Source: Bacillota bacterium (GTDB lineage: Bacteria; Bacillota; Clostridia; Christensenellales; Aristaeellaceae). From it: a DNA stretch of 63,802 bases. The notes under the pieces are model-generated. The model did not search any database, was not told the DNA's origin, and saw only the letters and a program-made list of their open reading frames with translations. Shown here piece by piece: positions 61,930 through 63,802 of the stretch. Every line of letters starts with the position of its first letter. Position 1 is the stretch's first letter. The stretch covers positions 1 through 63,802 of the forward strand of contig JAEZHK010000049.1 in assembly GCA_023416655.1 (NCBI GenBank), read 5' to 3'. The position numbers and the translations under genes were made by a program.

Positions 61930-61998
61930 TTTCCTGTAGAAAGTAGCCGAATCAGTCGGAGTCTAGCATAAATGTGACACAAATCTAACAAAAAACGG

Positions 61999-62142
61999 TT
62001 GTCAATGTGGAGCCGGAATGCTATAATCTTTGAGAACGGGCTCTTTAAGGGCGGTACATTGATGCCGACAAGAAGCTCTCCGGCGGGCGCATGCCCGCGC
62101 GGGCCTTGCTTGTCTGCGGCAATTGAGCGCAGGCATTTTTTT
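61999..62142 (+). promoter_or_regulatory. pyrR promoter and leader attenuator
   Basis: TTGTCA (61999-62004) and TATAAT (62022-62027) are spaced 17 nt. The leader contains ACAAG..CTTGT and GCCG..CGGC pairings over about 62073-62120. It ends in a terminator, stem GTCTGCG/CGCAGGC, followed by T7 (62136-62142). The antiterminator arm shares the GTCTGCGG segment with the terminator, the layout of PyrR-controlled pyrimidine attenuators. A clear PyrR-binding consensus is not obvious. Confidence 0.6.
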
Positions 62143-62155
62143 ATGGGGTGATTGG

Positions 62156-62692
62156 ATGCGCATCAAGGCGACCTTGGCGGACGCGCAGAAAATCGACCGC
62201 GCGCTGATGCGGCTGGCGCACCAGATTCTGGACCGCAACGGCGGATCGGACATCTGCCTCGTGGGCATCAAGACCCGGGGCGTGCCGCTGTCCGAGCGGC
62301 TGGCCGTAAACCTCCGCTCGCTGACCGGGCGGGAAGTGGACGTGGGCGCGCTGGACATCACGCTCTACCGGGACGATCTATCCGAGATCGCCGAATCCGC
62401 GCGCGTCAACGGCACCCACATCGGCTTTCCGGTGGCGAAGCGCCAGGTGGTGCTGGTGGACGACGTGGTCTACACCGGCCGAACCGCCCGCGCCGCCATG
62501 GACGCGGTCGTCGCGCTGGGCCGGCCCGCCTCCATCCAACTGGCGGTGCTGGTGGACCGCGGCCATCGGGAACTCCCCATCCGGGCTGACTTTGTGGGGT
62601 TCAACGTGCCCACGGAGCAGCATGAACTGGTGCATGTGCGCCTCATGGAGACGGACGGCGGGGACGAAATCCAACTGTTTGAAAAAACCTGA
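62156..62692 (+). CDS. pyrR: Pyrimidine operon attenuation protein / uracil phosphoribosyltransferase
   Basis: PyrR binds pyr mRNA leaders when UMP or UTP is high and promotes termination; many also have weak uracil phosphoribosyltransferase activity. The 178-residue protein has LVGIKTRGVPLSERLA, LDITLYRDDLSE, and the PRPP loop VVLVDDVVYTGRTARAAMDA near 100. It has GGGGTG 6 nt before ATG 62156. A uracil permease follows, forming the common pyrR-uraA start of a pyrimidine operon. Confidence 0.96.
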   Translation: MRIKATLADAQKIDRALMRLAHQILDRNGGSDICLVGIKTRGVPLSERLAVNLRSLTGREVDVGALDITLYRDDLSEIAESARVNGTHIGFPVAKRQVVLVDDVVYTGRTARAAMDAVVALGRPASIQLAVLVDRGHRELPIRADFVGFNVPTEQHELVHVRLMETDGGDEIQLFEKT

Positions 62693-62790
62693 GTACCCTC
62701 AAAACGCGCATACCGTGTCAGGACGTGAAGCGCGGGTTTCGCATGCCGATAACGCCCGTCGAGGGCGTTTCGATAGAGGAGGAATACCCC

Positions 62791-63802
62791 ATGGAGACCA
62801 AGAATCAGACCATCGGTTTTCTGCCGGACGAGAGACCGCCAATTTGGAAGCTGCTGCTCTACGCCCTTCAGCAGGTCGTCGTCATGTTCCCGGCGACCAT
62901 CGCCGTCGCGCTTCTGACCGGCTTCCACGTATCCACCACGATCTTCGCCAGCGGTCTTGCCACGGTCTGCTTCATCCTGATCACCGGCCGCCAGATCCCC
63001 CTCTATTACGGCTCCAGCTTTTCCTACCTGTCGGCCATCCTCGCGCTGATGGCGCAGCCGGAGATCGCAGCCCTGACGCAGAATGAGCAGATCGCCACGG
63101 CGCAGTTCGGCATCGTGATGTCGGGCTTCGTGTCCATCGCCGCCGGCTTTCTCGTAAAGGCCTCCGGCAAGAACGTGATCGAGAAGATCCTGCCCGCCTC
63201 CGTCACCGGTTCCATCGCGATGGTGATCGGCCTGACGCTGGCCGGTAACGCCTTGGGCGACGCCGCCAGTTTCGGCGCCAACCCCATCCCCGTCGGCATG
63301 GAGATGACTGCCTCCAACCTGGCCTGGGTGGTTTCGCTGGTCACGCTGCTGGCGACCATCCTGTTCTCCCGCTACCTCAAAGGCTTCTGGAGCCAGCTGC
63401 CGCTCCTCTTGGGTCCGATCGTCGGCTGCCTTGTGGCTTTCATCGCAGGGCAGGCGTCCGGGCTGGATTTCTTCCGGAATTCCCCGATCAAAGACGCGGC
63501 CCTTTTCGCATTGCCCACGTTCACGCTGCCCATACCCTCCTGGGCTGCTGTGGCCGCGCTCATGCCCATCGCCATCGCGACGATCCCCGAGTCCACCGCC
63601 CACGTGTTCCAGCTGGATATCTACGTCAACGACCTGGCCCGCAAGAAGGGCACCGGCAAGATCTATAAGATCGCGGACAAGCTGGGCCTGAACCTGATCG
63701 GCGACGGCATCGGCGACATCGTGGCCGGCTTCATCGGCGGCCCCGCCGGCACCAACTACGGCGAAAACATCAGCGCCATGGCCATCACCCGCGTGTTCTC
63801 CA
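62791..63802 (+). CDS. Uracil permease, NCS2 family (cut by window end)
   Basis: The first 337 residues of a nucleobase transporter of the UraA/PyrP type. Membrane helices begin at about residue 20 (LLLYALQQVVVMFPATIAVALLTGF), with the nucleobase-site segment QLPLLLGPIVG and, near residue 270, IATIPESTAHVFQLD with the conserved glutamate. GFIGGPAGTNYGEN is the second conserved site. ATG 62791 follows AGAGGAGG. The frame is still open at the right edge; roughly the last quarter is outside. Its place after pyrR argues for uracil over xanthine. Confidence 0.9.
   Translation, partial: METKNQTIGFLPDERPPIWKLLLYALQQVVVMFPATIAVALLTGFHVSTTIFASGLATVCFILITGRQIPLYYGSSFSYLSAILALMAQPEIAALTQNEQIATAQFGIVMSGFVSIAAGFLVKASGKNVIEKILPASVTGSIAMVIGLTLAGNALGDAASFGANPIPVGMEMTASNLAWVVSLVTLLATILFSRYLKGFWSQLPLLLGPIVGCLVAFIAGQASGLDFFRNSPIKDAALFALPTFTLPIPSWAAVAALMPIAIATIPESTAHVFQLDIYVNDLARKKGTGKIYKIADKLGLNLIGDGIGDIVAGFIGGPAGTNYGENISAMAITRVFS

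Overview
The window is a gene-dense, high-GC stretch of a Gram-positive, Clostridia-like chromosome; the exact order cannot be fixed from sequence alone. The pointers are strong GGAGG ribosome binding sites, TTGACA/TATAAT promoters, Bacillus-type PurR and PyrR regulators, a YtrA-type GntR regulator, short HisG with HisZ, the N-acetyl branch of diaminopimelate synthesis, and XpaC/TelA, LemA, TPM, DUF975, DUF1062 and DUF2207 proteins. I saw no rRNA, tRNA, CRISPR array, transposase or phage gene. Most of the window is core metabolism.

Layout. 1-2.8 kb: the end of a zinc alcohol dehydrogenase, a ROK regulator, a broken acetyltransferase and an Amidase_6 protein. 3.0-14.4 kb (minus strand): a nine-gene purine operon, purE-C-F-M-N-O, a stand-alone AICAR formyltransferase, then purD and purL, preceded by a promoter with two PurBox-like repeats; purR itself lies at 49 kb. 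14.7-15.8 kb: a secreted Ig-like protein. 16.0-23.5 kb (minus): a nine-gene histidine operon, hisZ-G-D-C-B-H-A-F-IE. 23.8-27.3 kb: an M20 deacetylase divergent from dapA-dapB-dapH, which together cover much of the acetylated lysine/diaminopimelate route. 27.5-33.8 kb: a secreted beta-helix protein, a nucleoside deaminase, an MBL hydrolase-MFS-S1C protease run, and pfkA. 34.0-39.6 kb: xpaC-telA-lemA-like-TPM-TPM, a probable envelope or toxic-anion operon. 39.7-47.1 kb: a GNAT, DUF975, a lipoprotein, an acyl-CoA ligase with its XRE-cupin regulator, an unrecognised gene and a DUF2207 protein. 47.4-56.1 kb: murC, purR, a VOC protein, pth-mfd, and a RACo-like ferredoxin/ASKHA protein. 56.3-63.8 kb: a candidate structured RNA, DUF1062, an EamA transporter, an alpha/beta hydrolase-DUF4180 fusion with a small HTH protein, a GntR-ABC transporter operon, pyrR with a leader attenuator, and a uracil permease cut by the window end.

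The most unusual signal is in the gaps between genes. Four copies of a repeat 164-166 nt long, each a chain of four hairpins, lie at 2832-2997, 8058-8222, 23636-23801 and 27339-27502. Their stems differ in sequence but keep pairing through compensatory changes. Three of the four begin 2-4 nt after a stop codon, and one lies inside the purine operon. A second, unrelated structured repeat is present twice (1862-1987 and 20366-20485), once inside the histidine operon. A further RNA candidate with its own promoter and terminator lies at about 56279-56458. Other points of interest are the split PurH (archaeal-type PurO plus separate formyltransferase), the hydrolase-DUF4180 fusion, a recently duplicated and fused TPM protein, and a probable CUG start codon in the GntR gene.
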